Part shown: piece by piece, positions 9,076 through 18,355 of the stretch
Layout of the letters: each line of letters opens with the position of its first letter
How positions within the stretch are numbered: the stretch's first letter is position 1
Origin: Candidatus Sulfopaludibacter sp.
GTDB taxonomy: Bacteria; Acidobacteriota; Terriglobia; Bryobacterales; Bryobacteraceae
Length of the DNA stretch: 64,000 nucleotides
Direction of reading: 5' to 3'
NCBI GenBank assembly: GCA_031292755.1
Contig: JARLGM010000005.1
Span: forward strand, 1-64,000
Translations under genes and position numbers: made by a program
Notes under the pieces: generated by a model
Told to the model about the DNA's origin: nothing
Databases searched by the model: none
What the model saw: only the letters and a program-made list of their open reading frames with translations

Positions 9076-10248
9076 ATGTCCTATCTTTCTATACGCGATC
9101 TCGACCTGAATGGAAAACGCGTGTTCATCCGCGTGGATTTCAATGTGCCGCTGCAGAAGAATGAAAAGGGCGACATGGAAATCACCAGCGACAAGCGCAT
9201 CAAGGCGTCGCTGCCCACGATTCAATACGCGCTGGAGCATGGAGCCGGCATCATTCTGGCTTCGCACCTGGGGCGTCCCAAGGGCAAACCGAATGCGGAG
9301 ATGAGCTTGAAACCGGCGGCCGTGCGACTGGCGGAATTGCTGGGCCGACCGGTGAAGATGGCGCCGGATTGCGTGGGGCCCGAAGTGGAGGCCATGAAGC
9401 CCGCGCCCGGCGAGGTGCTGCTGCTGGAGAATCTGCGCTTTCATCCCGAGGAAGAGAAGAACGATCCCGAATTCGCCCGCAAACTGGCCGCGCTGTGCGA
9501 CCTTTATGTGAACGATGCGTTCGGCTCCGCGCATCGCGCCCATGCCTCTACCGAGGGCATGATCCAGTTTGTCCCCAAAGCCGCGGCCGGTCTGCTGATG
9601 GAAGCCGAGTTGAAGTACCTGGGCATGGCCACCACCAATCCGGCGCGCCCGTGCGTGGCGATCCTGGGCGGGGCCAAGGTGTCCGATAAGATCGAAGTCA
9701 TCCAAAACCTGGGTAAGGTGGTGGACAAGCTGTTGATCGGCGGCGCCATGGCGTACACGTTCTTCCGGGCGCAGGGTCTGCCCACCGGCAAATCGCTGGT
9801 GGAGGAAGATAAGGTGGAACTCGCCAAAAAGCTGCTGGCGGAGTTAGGCGGCAAGCTGATGCTGCCGGTGGATCACGTGGTGGTATCGGAGATCGCGGCG
9901 GGCGCGGCCCACGAAGAGGTGGAGACGATACCGGAGGGAAAGATCGCGGTCGATATCGGGCCCAAGACCATCGCGGCGTACGCGGCGGTGATCGCGGCGG
10001 CAAAGACGGTGATCTGGAACGGGCCGATGGGAATCTTCGAAAAGCCTCCCTTCGATACCGGCACGGTGGCGCTGGCCAAGGCGGTAGCGAATTCCGGAGC
10101 CACCAGCGTAGTGGGCGGCGGCGATTCGGAAAAGGCCATCAAGGCGGCCGGCGTGACCAGCAAGATCACGCACGTTTCCACGGGCGGCGGCGCGTCGCTG
10201 GAGTTTCTGGCGGGGATCGAACTGCCGGGCGTCAAAGCGCTGGGGTAG
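9076..10248 (+). CDS. pgk: Phosphoglycerate kinase
   Basis: 390 residues, the normal length. The start at [20 protein letters not shown] is chosen because the family begins at this point; the open frame extends 13 codons further upstream. Substrate-binding [16 protein letters not shown] and the C-terminal nucleotide loop [15 protein letters not shown] are intact. The enzyme interconverts 1,3-bisphosphoglycerate and ADP with 3-phosphoglycerate and ATP in glycolysis and gluconeogenesis. The gap candidate (gapA) usually found beside pgk is not here. The gene is followed 17 bases later by a 33-residue membrane peptide and a sugar transporter. Confidence 0.95.
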   Translation: MSYLSIRDLDLNGKRVFIRVDFNVPLQKNEKGDMEITSDKRIKASLPTIQYALEHGAGIILASHLGRPKGKPNAEMSLKPAAVRLAELLGRPVKMAPDCVGPEVEAMKPAPGEVLLLENLRFHPEEEKNDPEFARKLAALCDLYVNDAFGSAHRAHASTEGMIQFVPKAAAGLLMEAELKYLGMATTNPARPCVAILGGAKVSDKIEVIQNLGKVVDKLLIGGAMAYTFFRAQGLPTGKSLVEEDKVELAKKLLAELGGKLMLPVDHVVVSEIAAGAAHEEVETIPEGKIAVDIGPKTIAAYAAVIAAAKTVIWNGPMGIFEKPPFDTGTVALAKAVANSGATSVVGGGDSEKAIKAAGVTSKITHVSTGGGASLEFLAGIELPGVKALG

Positions 10249-10265
10249 GCTGCTACACTCACCTC

Positions 10266-10367
10266 ATGACGCGCTCCACGTGGCAAGCAGTCGTAGGTGA
10301 TATTCACTTTTGGGTGCCGGTGATCGTGCTGGTATTGGGGGTCGGCCTGCTGGCCGCGGTCCGATAA
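10266..10367 (+). CDS. 33-residue single-span membrane peptide
   Basis: ATG at 10266, stop TAA at 10365-10367. The peptide starts MTRSTWQAVVGDIHFWVPV and continues as one hydrophobic helix ending in AAVR. It has a short polar N-terminus, then about 20 apolar residues. One base separates its stop from the ATG of the transporter at 10369, so translation is coupled. A TACACT hexamer ends six bases before the ATG, suggesting a leaderless start. I do not recognise a named family. The most likely role is as a small partner or regulator of the adjacent permease, or as a translated leader for it. Confidence 0.6.
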   Translation: MTRSTWQAVVGDIHFWVPVIVLVLGVGLLAAVR

Positions 10368-10368
10368 C

Positions 10369-11652
10369 ATGACGGCGGATCACCGGAGCACTCTTTCGCT
10401 GCACAGGCTGGGCGTGATCTGCGGCCTGGCGGCGGGCGCCTGGCTGGGGGCGGCGGAAGCGCCCACCAAACTGGTCACGGTAGGCTTTTCGCCCTTCATC
10501 ATCTCGCTCGGCATGGTGGCCGGAGTTTTTGTGGCTCGTTGGACGGTGCCCATGGCGCTGAAGGGCACCAGCTATATTCTTCGCGACCTGCGCGAGAACA
10601 AGCACCTGATGGTCTGGGCCATCCTGGCCGGCATGTTGTGGGCGGTGGCCAACACGCTCACGGTCTTCGCCATTCGCAATGTGGGCCTGTCCATCGCGTT
10701 CCCGCTGTGGAATACCAACAGCCTGGTGGGCCTGTTCTGGGGCTGGCTGCTGTTCAACGAGTTGCGCGGCGCGGGGGCGCGGCAATGGGCGAAAGTGTTG
10801 GGCGGGGCGACGGCGATTGTGGCAGGCGCCTGCCTGCTGGCGCTGGCCACCACGCACCAGTCGTCTCCCGAGGCCAGCCATTCCGCCATGTTGGGGATTC
10901 TGGCGGCGCTGGGCGCTGGCCTGATGTGGGGCACCATGTACATCCCGTACCGCAAGGCATACATCAGCGGGATGAATCCACTTTCCTTCGTGACGGTATT
11001 CACGTTTGGTGAATTGAGCACGGTGTTCGCCCTGGCGCTGGTCTTCGGCGGCGGATACGAGCACGTGATGGCGGATCTTTCGCTGGCGCGGCCGGCCTTC
11101 TTCTGGCTGTTTCTGGGCGGCTTCTGCTGGGTGTTGGGCGACCTGTTCCAGCAGTATGCCGCCAAGTATATCGGGATCAGCCGCGGGATTCCGCTCTCGA
11201 ATACCAATCAGCTGTGGGGACTGGCCTGGGGCGCGCTGGTGTTCGGCGAACTCTCCGGCATCGGCCTGACGGCGCAGGTGCTGGTGATCGCCGGGTCGCT
11301 GATCATGATCGTAGGGGCGACCTCGATCAGTTTTGCCGAGGCGCCGGCCAGCGAACAGGTTTCGTGGCGAAAAGCGATGGATCGTGAGTGCGACCGGTAC
11401 GGATTGAAGCACGAGCGCGTGGCGGCCATTTTGCAGGGGGATGACGAGGACTCCCGAGGACGATCGGAACGCCGCTGGTGGGAATACCTGGTGATGGGTG
11501 TGGCAGTCGCCATTTTCGTGAGGCTGGGAGTAGGCGCGGAGCGGCAGGCGATATCGGTAAATCTGTTCTGGATGGCGCCGCTGATTGTGGCGACTCTTGC
11601 GTTTCTGCTGATTTGCGGATACCTGCTCTGGCGGCGGACGCGGTTTTCGTAG
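10369..11652 (+). CDS. GRP-family sugar transporter (GlcU/RhaT-like)
   Basis: 427 residues with about ten transmembrane segments in an EamA/DMT-like duplicated fold. Signatures include LAAGAWLGAAEAPTKLV, AFPLWNTNSLVGLFWGW and the repeat-2 counterpart GIPLSNTNQLWGLAWG, which mark the glucose/rhamnose uptake (GRP) family. After the core there is a charged segment of about 50 residues and one further hydrophobic helix at the C-terminus, an extension compared with classic GlcU. It starts one base after the 33-residue peptide. Likely proton- or sodium-coupled sugar uptake at the inner membrane; the sugar is unknown. Confidence 0.75.
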   Translation: MTADHRSTLSLHRLGVICGLAAGAWLGAAEAPTKLVTVGFSPFIISLGMVAGVFVARWTVPMALKGTSYILRDLRENKHLMVWAILAGMLWAVANTLTVFAIRNVGLSIAFPLWNTNSLVGLFWGWLLFNELRGAGARQWAKVLGGATAIVAGACLLALATTHQSSPEASHSAMLGILAALGAGLMWGTMYIPYRKAYISGMNPLSFVTVFTFGELSTVFALALVFGGGYEHVMADLSLARPAFFWLFLGGFCWVLGDLFQQYAAKYIGISRGIPLSNTNQLWGLAWGALVFGELSGIGLTAQVLVIAGSLIMIVGATSISFAEAPASEQVSWRKAMDRECDRYGLKHERVAAILQGDDEDSRGRSERRWWEYLVMGVAVAIFVRLGVGAERQAISVNLFWMAPLIVATLAFLLICGYLLWRRTRFS

Positions 11653-11700
11653 CCGGGAACATTGCGCGCGGGCGCGGCGTCATATCGAGGTGGAGGGTAT

Positions 11701-12588
11701 ATGTCCGGCGACTACCGGTCAGAACCACCCGTGGTTTGCCGCTGGCTGGTCCGCCTGGCAAGCCTGATGGTCCCGCTGGAGGAGCGCGCCGCCTGGCGTG
11801 GCTCGCGGGATGCCAGTCTGCACGGCCTTTGGGTTCTTGCCCTGCGCGGGGAATTGCCCGGCCGCGATTTCGCTTTCCTGGCATGGTGGTGCGGAGACGC
11901 GCTGGCTGACGCGTTCCGGACGCAGTGCCGGGGATTCGACGTGCGGCGCTGGGTCCGCGCTCCTTCCTTCCTGCTGGCCGGCGCCGCCACGGCGCTGGTG
12001 CTGATGGCCGCATCCACGCATGGCTTCGCGGTCACCCGGTCGCTGCTGCATTCGCTGGGGCGCGCCGCCAGCATCGCGGAGCAGGACCGGCTGGTAGCGA
12101 ATCTCTTCCCGGTCGCGTTCGCCCTTGTTGTGAGCATAATTGCGGCCGTGGGCCGGGTTTCGCCGGGCGGTCATAGCTGGCGGTATCGTTCGTTCCTCCT
12201 GCTGAAGACCCTGTTGCTGGTGACGATCGTGCCGCTGCTGTGGATCGAGGGCGGCGCGGCTTTCCGCAAATCGATTCCGAATGAGACGGTGCGGATTCTG
12301 GCCGGTGGACTGGTGCTGGTGGTGGTGTTCATCGCGACTTTCGAATGGGCGGTGCTATGGAGTCTGGCCGACCAGCGGCACCGGTGCCCGGTCTGTCTGC
12401 GAAGGCTGGTGATGCCGGTACGGATTGGCACGTGGGCCAGCGTTTTCGAGCCGGTCACGACGGAATGGATTTGCGAAGCAGGCCACGGCTCGCTGTGCGT
12501 GTGCGAGGTGGAGGCGGGCGAGCCTGACCACTGGATGGAACTAGCCGCGGCGGCGGAATACTGCCACGAGCAGGCCGAGGCCGAGTAA
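11701..12588 (+). CDS. Membrane protein with C-terminal zinc-ribbon-like cysteines, unknown function
   Basis: 295 residues. The ATG at 11701 follows GGAGGG. I do not recognise a named family. A soluble N-terminal part (about 85 residues, with RAAWRGSRDASLHGLWVLAL) is followed by roughly four hydrophobic helices. The cytosolic-looking tail has CPVC near residue 230 and two more cysteines in ICEAGHGSLCVCE, a plausible zinc ribbon. The last 48 bases overlap, in antisense, the 3' end of the PEP-CTERM gene. Nothing in the context assigns a role. Confidence 0.6.
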   Translation: MSGDYRSEPPVVCRWLVRLASLMVPLEERAAWRGSRDASLHGLWVLALRGELPGRDFAFLAWWCGDALADAFRTQCRGFDVRRWVRAPSFLLAGAATALVLMAASTHGFAVTRSLLHSLGRAASIAEQDRLVANLFPVAFALVVSIIAAVGRVSPGGHSWRYRSFLLLKTLLLVTIVPLLWIEGGAAFRKSIPNETVRILAGGLVLVVVFIATFEWAVLWSLADQRHRCPVCLRRLVMPVRIGTWASVFEPVTTEWICEAGHGSLCVCEVEAGEPDHWMELAAAAEYCHEQAEAE

Positions 12589-13386
12589 GGCCGCAGTGGA
12601 TGGCTCGGGTATGGCAGCGGCCGGGGCGGCGGTGAACGTGCCATCGGTGCGCACATCGAAGCCAAGTTGCGGAGCGAAGTCCCCGCCGGAGAAGCCGGTG
12701 GTCAAAATGTCCCGGTCGGAATAGTCCAACTCGTAAGAAAACAGGTCGCCGGGTTTCAGGGTTCCGCCGGGAACGGATGCGCTGGTGGCCGTCGCGGGGA
12801 GGAAACCCGCGTTGTAAACGGACTTTCCCAAGGTGACGTCGAAAATCGTGAAGAAGATAAATGCATCAGTGGCAGTTGACCCGGGTACGAACGGACTGAA
12901 GGTGAAGTTGAAGGGCAGGGACGAGTTCATTCCCTGTAGGTCCGTATAATTGGTGCCCGTGAGGTATGGAAGCGAGGCGGTGTAGTCGGCAGCCGTATAA
13001 TTGTAACTTGCGGCGTCTCCATTATTTGCGGTGAAGGTGTAAGTCCCGGTCGGGAAGTCCGTGTTCATCGCTGCCAGAGTGCTATAGAGGCCGGTCTGGT
13101 AATGATAGTCGGTGGATGAGAGCTGGGAGAAACTGCTGATGGGCGACAGGGCTCCGGGGAAAGTCATAGAGACCGAGGTGTATGGGTTCGGGACCGAGGT
13201 GTTGACGTCGGCGGAATAGAAGGCCCCATTCAATGTCAGCGTATTGCCGTTGCCAGTCTGCTCATAAGCAATATTCCCAAAGGAGTCGAGAAATGAGATA
13301 TCGCTGGCTTGGGCTGCTGGGGCGGAAAGAAATACCAGGCTCGCAATAACTGGGACCAAAAACGGACTACGTGACATAACTGACAT
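12541..13386 (-). CDS. PEP-CTERM sorting-domain protein
   Basis: 281 residues from the ATG at 13386, which has an AAGG-containing ribosome site just before it. An N-terminal signal peptide (SPFLVPVIASLVFLSAPAAQ) is followed by a Ser/Thr/Tyr/Asn-rich beta-type ectodomain. The last 25 residues are the PEP-CTERM tripartite tail: IPEPSTAALLGLGLLVAVF, then RRRG. Such proteins are sorted by exosortase and released to the cell surface or exopolysaccharide matrix. No exosortase is in the window. The C-terminal codons overlap the convergent gene ending at 12588. Confidence 0.85.
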   Translation of the reverse strand: MSVMSRSPFLVPVIASLVFLSAPAAQASDISFLDSFGNIAYEQTGNGNTLTLNGAFYSADVNTSVPNPYTSVSMTFPGALSPISSFSQLSSTDYHYQTGLYSTLAAMNTDFPTGTYTFTANNGDAASYNYTAADYTASLPYLTGTNYTDLQGMNSSLPFNFTFSPFVPGSTATDAFIFFTIFDVTLGKSVYNAGFLPATATSASVPGGTLKPGDLFSYELDYSDRDILTTGFSGGDFAPQLGFDVRTDGTFTAAPAAAIPEPSTAALLGLGLLVAVFRRRG

Positions 13387-13510
13387 AACATACCTTCTGG
13401 ATTCGAATCTTGGACTAGCATATTCCGGGTGGACCTGGCAGAGCAATGTCTATTTTGAGGGTTTAGTACTTTCGCGCGCGATCCGTACAGGTTGTTCTGG
13501 CGAGTCTGTT

Positions 13511-13654
13511 CTAGAACCAGCCGCTGCGATAGGCAAACCACCAACTAAAGAGGAAGATAGGAATCGTCGCGCCCAATGCCCACCAGAGCGGAAGAACTAA
13601 ATCGGCCATCAGACCCAACGCGGTGAAGGTGGCCCAGAAGATCTTCCGTTCCAT
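13511..13654 (-). CDS. 47-residue membrane peptide, last gene of the HpnB operon
   Basis: ATG at 13654, stop TAG at 13513-13511. It begins MERKIFWATFTALGLMADLV and has two hydrophobic stretches joined at LPLWWALGATIPIFLFSWW, ending AYRSGWF. The composition (many Trp and Phe, a clean stop, a dense apolar core) is that of a true small membrane protein and not of chance sequence. It starts 32 bases after the stop of the glycosyltransferase on the same strand. I do not recognise a named family. Confidence 0.55.
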   Translation of the reverse strand: MERKIFWATFTALGLMADLVLPLWWALGATIPIFLFSWWFAYRSGWF

Positions 13655-13686
13655 GCATCCAGTCTACAGCCATTGCCGATGTGGGG

Positions 13687-14826
13687 TCACGGGCGCGGCG
13701 CCGCATCCTGCACGCGGCCCTTCCACATGCCTCCGGAACCGCGCCACCAGGCAAGAGCCGAGTGGAGCGTGGCGCCCATATAGAACAGGGCGACCGCGGG
13801 GAGGAAGGGCGCCCACAAGGGCGAGCGGCGGTAGAAGCGCAGGGCGGGGAAGTACGCGCAGCACATCAGCAGCCATGCGAGTGACCCGAGCCCCGCGGCG
13901 CGGGTGGAACCAGTGACCGATAGTACGGGCGGGACGAGATAGGTTACGGTCAACGCGAGCACGGTACCGAGCAGCAGCCATCCGGAGTGCCGCAGTTGCG
14001 TGAACGCGGTGCGGGAAATCATGCGGCCGACCTCGCCGAACGATCGGTAGGAGCGGATGCTGCGCGTTCCGGCGTCGAGCGACAGCCACACTCGAGCGCC
14101 TTGCCGCTGGACGGCCTGCGCCAGCGCGCAATCGTCGATCAGGGCGCCGCGAATGGCCTGGATGCCACCGATGCTTTCGAGCACGCTCCGGCGGATCAAC
14201 ATGCATCCACCGGCCGCGCCGGCTGTGCGGTGGGCGTTGCCGCGAACCCAAGCAGGCGGGTACAGCATGAAAAAGAAGAAGACGAAGGCCGGCACGAGTG
14301 CGTGCTCGGCGAGCGTCCGGCATTCGAGCGTGGCCATGTAGGAGACCAGGCCGTAGCCCGATTCGGCGCGCGCGGCAAGGCCGGCGAGCGCATCGGGCGG
14401 GTGGACGATATCGGCGTCGGTGAGCAGAAGCAGATCGGGGGAATGTGCGGCGGCGCACCGTACGCCTTCCGCCACGGCCCACAGCTTCCCGCTCCAACCG
14501 GCGGGTAGAGGCGGCGCCTTCACCACGGTCAACAGGCCGGCGGGCGCGGCGGCGCGCGCGGCGCCGGCGGTGCCATCGTCACTGCCATCGTCCACCAGAA
14601 CGATGTGGAACGGGCCTGGGTAATTCTGACTGCACAGCGAGCCGATGGCGAGCGCTACCGAAGGGGCTTCATTGCGGGCCGGAATGACCGCGACGATGGA
14701 AGGGGCGCGGCCGGGCCGGGGGGGAGCCGTCGGGGTACGAAGGAATTCGAGCCAGAAGCCGCCGCGCGCGGTCAGCAGATAGACCCAGATGGCCAGCGCC
14801 GCCGCTGCGGCGAGTTCGGCGATCAT
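13687..14826 (-). CDS. hpnB: Hopene-associated glycosyltransferase HpnB-like
   Basis: 379 residues from MIAELAAAAALAIWVYLLTA; the ATG at 14826 overlaps the stop of the gene upstream as ATGA. An N-terminal membrane helix precedes a GT-2 domain: VVAVIPARNEAPSVALAIGS-like start, VLVDDGSDDGT, LLLTDADI, and DDCALAQAVQRQG. Three to four C-terminal membrane segments follow. The organisation and motifs match HpnB, a glycosyltransferase found in hopanoid loci. It would act on the inner membrane. No squalene-hopene cyclase is in the window, so the hopanoid link rests on family resemblance. Confidence 0.7.
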   Translation of the reverse strand: MIAELAAAAALAIWVYLLTARGGFWLEFLRTPTAPPRPGRAPSIVAVIPARNEAPSVALAIGSLCSQNYPGPFHIVLVDDGSDDGTAGAARAAAPAGLLTVVKAPPLPAGWSGKLWAVAEGVRCAAAHSPDLLLLTDADIVHPPDALAGLAARAESGYGLVSYMATLECRTLAEHALVPAFVFFFFMLYPPAWVRGNAHRTAGAAGGCMLIRRSVLESIGGIQAIRGALIDDCALAQAVQRQGARVWLSLDAGTRSIRSYRSFGEVGRMISRTAFTQLRHSGWLLLGTVLALTVTYLVPPVLSVTGSTRAAGLGSLAWLLMCCAYFPALRFYRRSPLWAPFLPAVALFYMGATLHSALAWWRGSGGMWKGRVQDAAPRP

Positions 14827-15221
14827 GCCGCGAGCGTTCCGAATACCAGCATCATGTCGCGATGAGCCAGCACGGCGACCGGGTCGCGCTGCATCAGCTC
14901 GTAATACTTGCCTCCAAAACCGCTGGAGCCTTCCGCCGGCGAAAGCAGGGTGCGCGCCTGGGCGATCAGGCGGTCGGCATCGGTTGGCGTGGGCGGCTCG
15001 TCGAGATCCAAAGTCTCGTCGATCATCACGATGAACTGCGATAACTCGCGCAGCCAGGCGAACCACGGATCGTTCATCACCAGCCCCAGGTACTGGCCGG
15101 TGCTGGTAATGCGCTGGACGTCCCGCTCGTAGAGGGCGCGCTCGGAATCCATCAGCGATTTGTGGAGTTTCAGGAGGCCGTTGCGCAGTCCGGTGAGGCG
15201 CTCGCGGGTGGGATCGGGCAT
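14823..15221 (-). CDS. Conserved-looking 132-residue protein, unknown function
   Basis: Starts MPDPTRERLTGLRNGLLKLH. It is rich in helix-forming residues and has no signal peptide or membrane helix. A run with LVMNDPWFAWLRELSQFIVM reads like a buried helical core, and the rest is acidic. The stop overlaps the HpnB start (ATGA), so the two are cotranslated. I do not recognise the family. The gene is divergent from the gene at 15262, 40 bases away. Confidence 0.55.
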   Translation of the reverse strand: MPDPTRERLTGLRNGLLKLHKSLMDSERALYERDVQRITSTGQYLGLVMNDPWFAWLRELSQFIVMIDETLDLDEPPTPTDADRLIAQARTLLSPAEGSSGFGGKYYELMQRDPVAVLAHRDMMLVFGTLAA

Positions 15222-15261
15222 GCGCCCATCGTATCGTGAACTTGCGGCAAACTGGAAGGGC

Positions 15262-15660
15262 ATGAGTTTCCTAGACGACCTCGAAAACAACCTGAAGAGC
15301 CTCGAAACACAGGAAGAGGGGAAAGAGTCCGCCGAGCGCCAGCACCGGGAGCGGGAAAATCAACGGGCACACGCGAAGGCGGCGGCGCCATTCGCCGAGC
15401 AGTTGAAGGACGGCCCGTATACCGCGGAGTTGCTGCGGCAGACCGCGCGCGTGGGGCATTCGATGCGCACCATGATTCGCGCCGCGTGGCTGGACACGAC
15501 ACTCCGGCTGGAGGCGCGCGACCGCAAACTGGAACTGCGGCCCACTGCCGGCGGCATCGTGGCGGTGTATGTGGAGAACAAGCAGGAAGTGCGCACGGAG
15601 CCGCTGGATTTGAACGGCAGCCCCGAACAGCTTTTGCGCGGTTGGCTGGAGGCGGTGTGA
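15262..15660 (+). CDS. 132-residue protein, unknown function
   Basis: The ATG at 15262 follows GGAAGGG. It starts MSFLDDLENNLKSLETQEEG, has a charged coiled-coil-like segment (residues 10-45, rich in E, K, R and Q), then a compact alpha/beta part with RDRKLELRPTAGGIVAVYVE. No membrane segment or signal peptide is visible. It ends one base before the potassium channel gene and should be cotranscribed with it. I do not recognise the family. Confidence 0.55.
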   Translation: MSFLDDLENNLKSLETQEEGKESAERQHRERENQRAHAKAAAPFAEQLKDGPYTAELLRQTARVGHSMRTMIRAAWLDTTLRLEARDRKLELRPTAGGIVAVYVENKQEVRTEPLDLNGSPEQLLRGWLEAV

Positions 15661-15661
15661 G

Positions 15662-16573
15662 ATGCAGAAAGTTACTTTCGATCCGGGCCTGACGCAGCAA
15701 TTCACTTCGCCGTTCCGGCGGGTGATCAACCAAGACGGCAGCTTCAACGTGCATCGCCGGGGCACGACGTGGCGCGACATTCATCCTTACATGTATTTGA
15801 TCAACATGGGATGGGTCAAATTTTTCGCCACGCTGGTGCTAGGGTATTTCCTCGCCAATCTGGTCTTCGCCGGCATCTATTTCGCGCTGGGTCCGGACCA
15901 ACTCTCCGGCGCCGACTCACCGACCGCGTTCGGGAGGCTGTTGAACGACTTTTTCTTCAGCTCGCACACGCTCAGCACGGTGGGGTATGGGAATATCTCG
16001 CCCAAGGGGATCGCGGCCAACTCGGTGGCGGCGTTCGAGGCGCTGGTGGGTGTGCTGGCCTTTGCGGTGGCGACGGGGCTGCTGTTCGGGCGCGTTTCGC
16101 GGCCCTCGGCGCGCATCGGATTCAGCGACCAGATCCTGATGGCGCCGTATCAGGACGGCACCAGCCTGCAGTTCCGGGTGGTCAACCGGCGGACCAACGA
16201 CCTGATGGATCTGGACGTGCGCATGATGCTGATGACCGTGGAGACGAAGAGCGGCAAGCCCTCGCGCGAGTACAACCGGCTGAAGCTGGAACGGGACCAA
16301 CTGGTGTTCATCCCGCTCACCTGGACCATTGTGCACCCTATCGACAGCGAAAGCCCGCTCTTCGGCAAGACCGAAGCCGACCTGAAGCAGCAGCAGGCCG
16401 AGTTGCTGATCGTGATCAAGGCGTACGACGACACCTTCAGTCAAATGGTGGTGGCGCGCCACTCCTACCGGTACGACGAGATTGTGTGGGGGCGCCGATT
16501 CTCGCCGGCCTTCTTCGTGGACGAGCAGGGCGATATGGTGCTGGAACTGCCGAAATTGGGCGAGTTGGCGTGA
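15662..16573 (+). CDS. Inward-rectifier potassium channel, KirBac type
   Basis: 303 residues. An amphipathic slide-helix region (WRDIHPYMYLINMGWVKFF) leads into TM1, a pore helix with the selectivity filter TVGYG at residues 106-110, TM2 (AFEALVGVLAFAVATGLLFG) and a C-terminal immunoglobulin-like cytoplasmic domain beginning RPSARIGFSDQILMAPYQDG. This order and length match KirBac channels. It would conduct potassium across the inner membrane as a tetramer, gated by the cytoplasmic domain. Confidence 0.9.
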   Translation: MQKVTFDPGLTQQFTSPFRRVINQDGSFNVHRRGTTWRDIHPYMYLINMGWVKFFATLVLGYFLANLVFAGIYFALGPDQLSGADSPTAFGRLLNDFFFSSHTLSTVGYGNISPKGIAANSVAAFEALVGVLAFAVATGLLFGRVSRPSARIGFSDQILMAPYQDGTSLQFRVVNRRTNDLMDLDVRMMLMTVETKSGKPSREYNRLKLERDQLVFIPLTWTIVHPIDSESPLFGKTEADLKQQQAELLIVIKAYDDTFSQMVVARHSYRYDEIVWGRRFSPAFFVDEQGDMVLELPKLGELA

Positions 16574-16583
16574 TGTGTAGAAT
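16556..16583 (+). promoter_or_regulatory. Candidate promoter placing the transcript start at the start codon
   Basis: TTGGGC (16556-16561), 16 bases, TAGAAT (16578-16583). The -10 box ends six bases before the ATG at 16590, as expected for a leaderless mRNA. It overlaps the end of the channel gene. Confidence 0.4.
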
Positions 16584-16589
16584 GAACTG

Positions 16590-18355
16590 ATGCGAACAGT
16601 GGCCATCGGATTGGCGTTGGCGGCATTATGCTCCGGCCAGGAAGGGAGCCAGGTTTTTATCTCGCGCTGCATTCAGTGCCACGATCCAAACAGCGAGTCG
16701 CACGCGCCCATGCCCGAAGCTCTGGCCAATCTGTCCTGGCAGGATATCGTGAAGACACTTGAGACGGGGTCGATGAGGGCTATTGGCGCGCAGTTGAACG
16801 CCGCCGACAAGATGGCTGTGGCGCGCTACCTGGGCAAAGCCGGGCCGCCGGTGCTTCCGGAGATGAAAGGATTTTGCCCGGCTGGCGCGAAGCCCGCAGG
16901 CGGCGGCTCATCCTGGAATGGTTGGGGCGTGGATGACAGGAACACCCGCTTTCAGCCGGCGAAGGCGGCGGGGCTCACAGCCGGGCAGGTTCCAAAGCTG
17001 CAATTGAAGTGGGCGTTCGGATTTCCCAACGCAGTTACGGCTTACAGTCAGCCGACCGTGGCCGGCGGGCGCGTGTACACCGGCAGCAACGACGGCACGG
17101 TCTATGCGCTGGACGCCCAAAGCGGCTGCCTTTACTGGATGTACCAGGCGAAGGCGATGGTGCGGGACGCGGTGGTCATCGGCCCCGGACCGCGCGCGTA
17201 CTTTGGCGACCTCGAGTCGAATTTCTATGCGCTGGATGCCAACACAGGAAATGTGGTGTGGCAGAAGAAGTTGGACAACCAGCCCTTCACGCGCGTTACC
17301 GGCACAGCCAAGCTGCACGACGGACGGCTCTATGTGCCGATCGCTTCGCAGGAAGAGAATGCGGGCGCCAATCCGCAGTACTCCTGCTGCACCTTCCGCG
17401 GCAATCTGGTTGTGGTGAGGCCAGCGATGGCAGCATTGTCTGGCGGACCTACACCACACCGGAGCCGAAGCCCACCGGGAAGAGCGGCAAAGGCGTGCAG
17501 TATTTCGGCCCATCCGGGGCGACGATCTGGTCCTCGCCCACGCTCGATCTGAAGCGGAAACTGGTATACGTGGCGGCCGGCAATGGCTATTCCGGGCCGG
17601 ACATCAAAACGGCCGATGCCGTCATCGCGATGGAGATGGGGACGGGCAAGATCAAGTGGAGCCGGCAGACGGCGCCGGATATGTTCAATTGGGGATGCGC
17701 GGGACGGAACGGAGATACGGGCAATTGTCCGGAGAATGCAGGTACCGATGTGGATCTGGGCGGTTCGCCGATCCTGTTGGACATTGCCGGCGGCAGGCAG
17801 GTGCTGGTGCAAGGACAGAAGTCGGCCGAAGTGCATGGGCTGGATCCCGACCAGGACGGCAAGATCCTGTGGTCCACGCGGATTGGCATCGGCGGCGCGG
17901 GCGGCGGCATTCAGTGGGGTATCGCGGCTGGAGATGGATTGGTGTTCGCCGGATTGGGTGAATCGCCGCGCGGCGCACAGGCGGCCGCTGCCAGGACGGG
18001 GTTGTTCGCGATCGATCCGGCGACCGGCAAGATCGTCTGGAATGAACCGGCGCCTATGCCGGACTGCGCGGGCCGGCGCGGTTGCTCTGTGGCCCTGAAG
18101 TCGCCGCCAAGCGCGATTCCGGGCGTGGTCTTCTCGCCTTCGATGGACGGACATGTGCGGGCGCACGATACCAAGACGGGAAAGATCATCTGGGATTTCG
18201 AAACCGCGCGGGAGTTTCCCACGGTGAATGGAATCCCGGCGAAGGGTGGATCCATGGCGGCCACCGGCGCGACCGTCGCGGATGGATTCGTGTACGTGAA
18301 CTCCGGCTATTCCGGCATGCCGGGGAATGTGCTGCTGGCTTTCAGTGTGAAATGA
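16590..18355 (+). pseudogene. Cytochrome c / PQQ quinoprotein dehydrogenase (polyvinyl-alcohol-dehydrogenase-like), frameshifted
   Basis: The coding sequence is in two frames. Frame 1 from 16590 gives a signal peptide, a heme c motif CIQCH (residues 27-31), SSWNGWGVDDRNTRFQPAKA and beta-propeller blades with GRVYTGSNDGTVYALDAQSG. Around 17418-17423 (GTGGTGAGGCCAGCGATGG) the homology moves to another frame, which continues with ASDGSIVWRTYTT-like sequence and runs intact to 18355, ending in YVNSGYSGMPGNVLLAF. One missing base or two extra bases explain it. Without the shift the product would be about 588 residues, normal for PVADH-type periplasmic alcohol dehydrogenases. Either a recent pseudogene or a sequencing error; both halves are otherwise undecayed. 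Confidence 0.8.

Noticed and set aside
13395-13412. GGATTCGAATC, resembling a tRNA T-loop
   Set aside because: The flanking bases do not form a T-stem on either strand and no acceptor, anticodon or D arm can be built.
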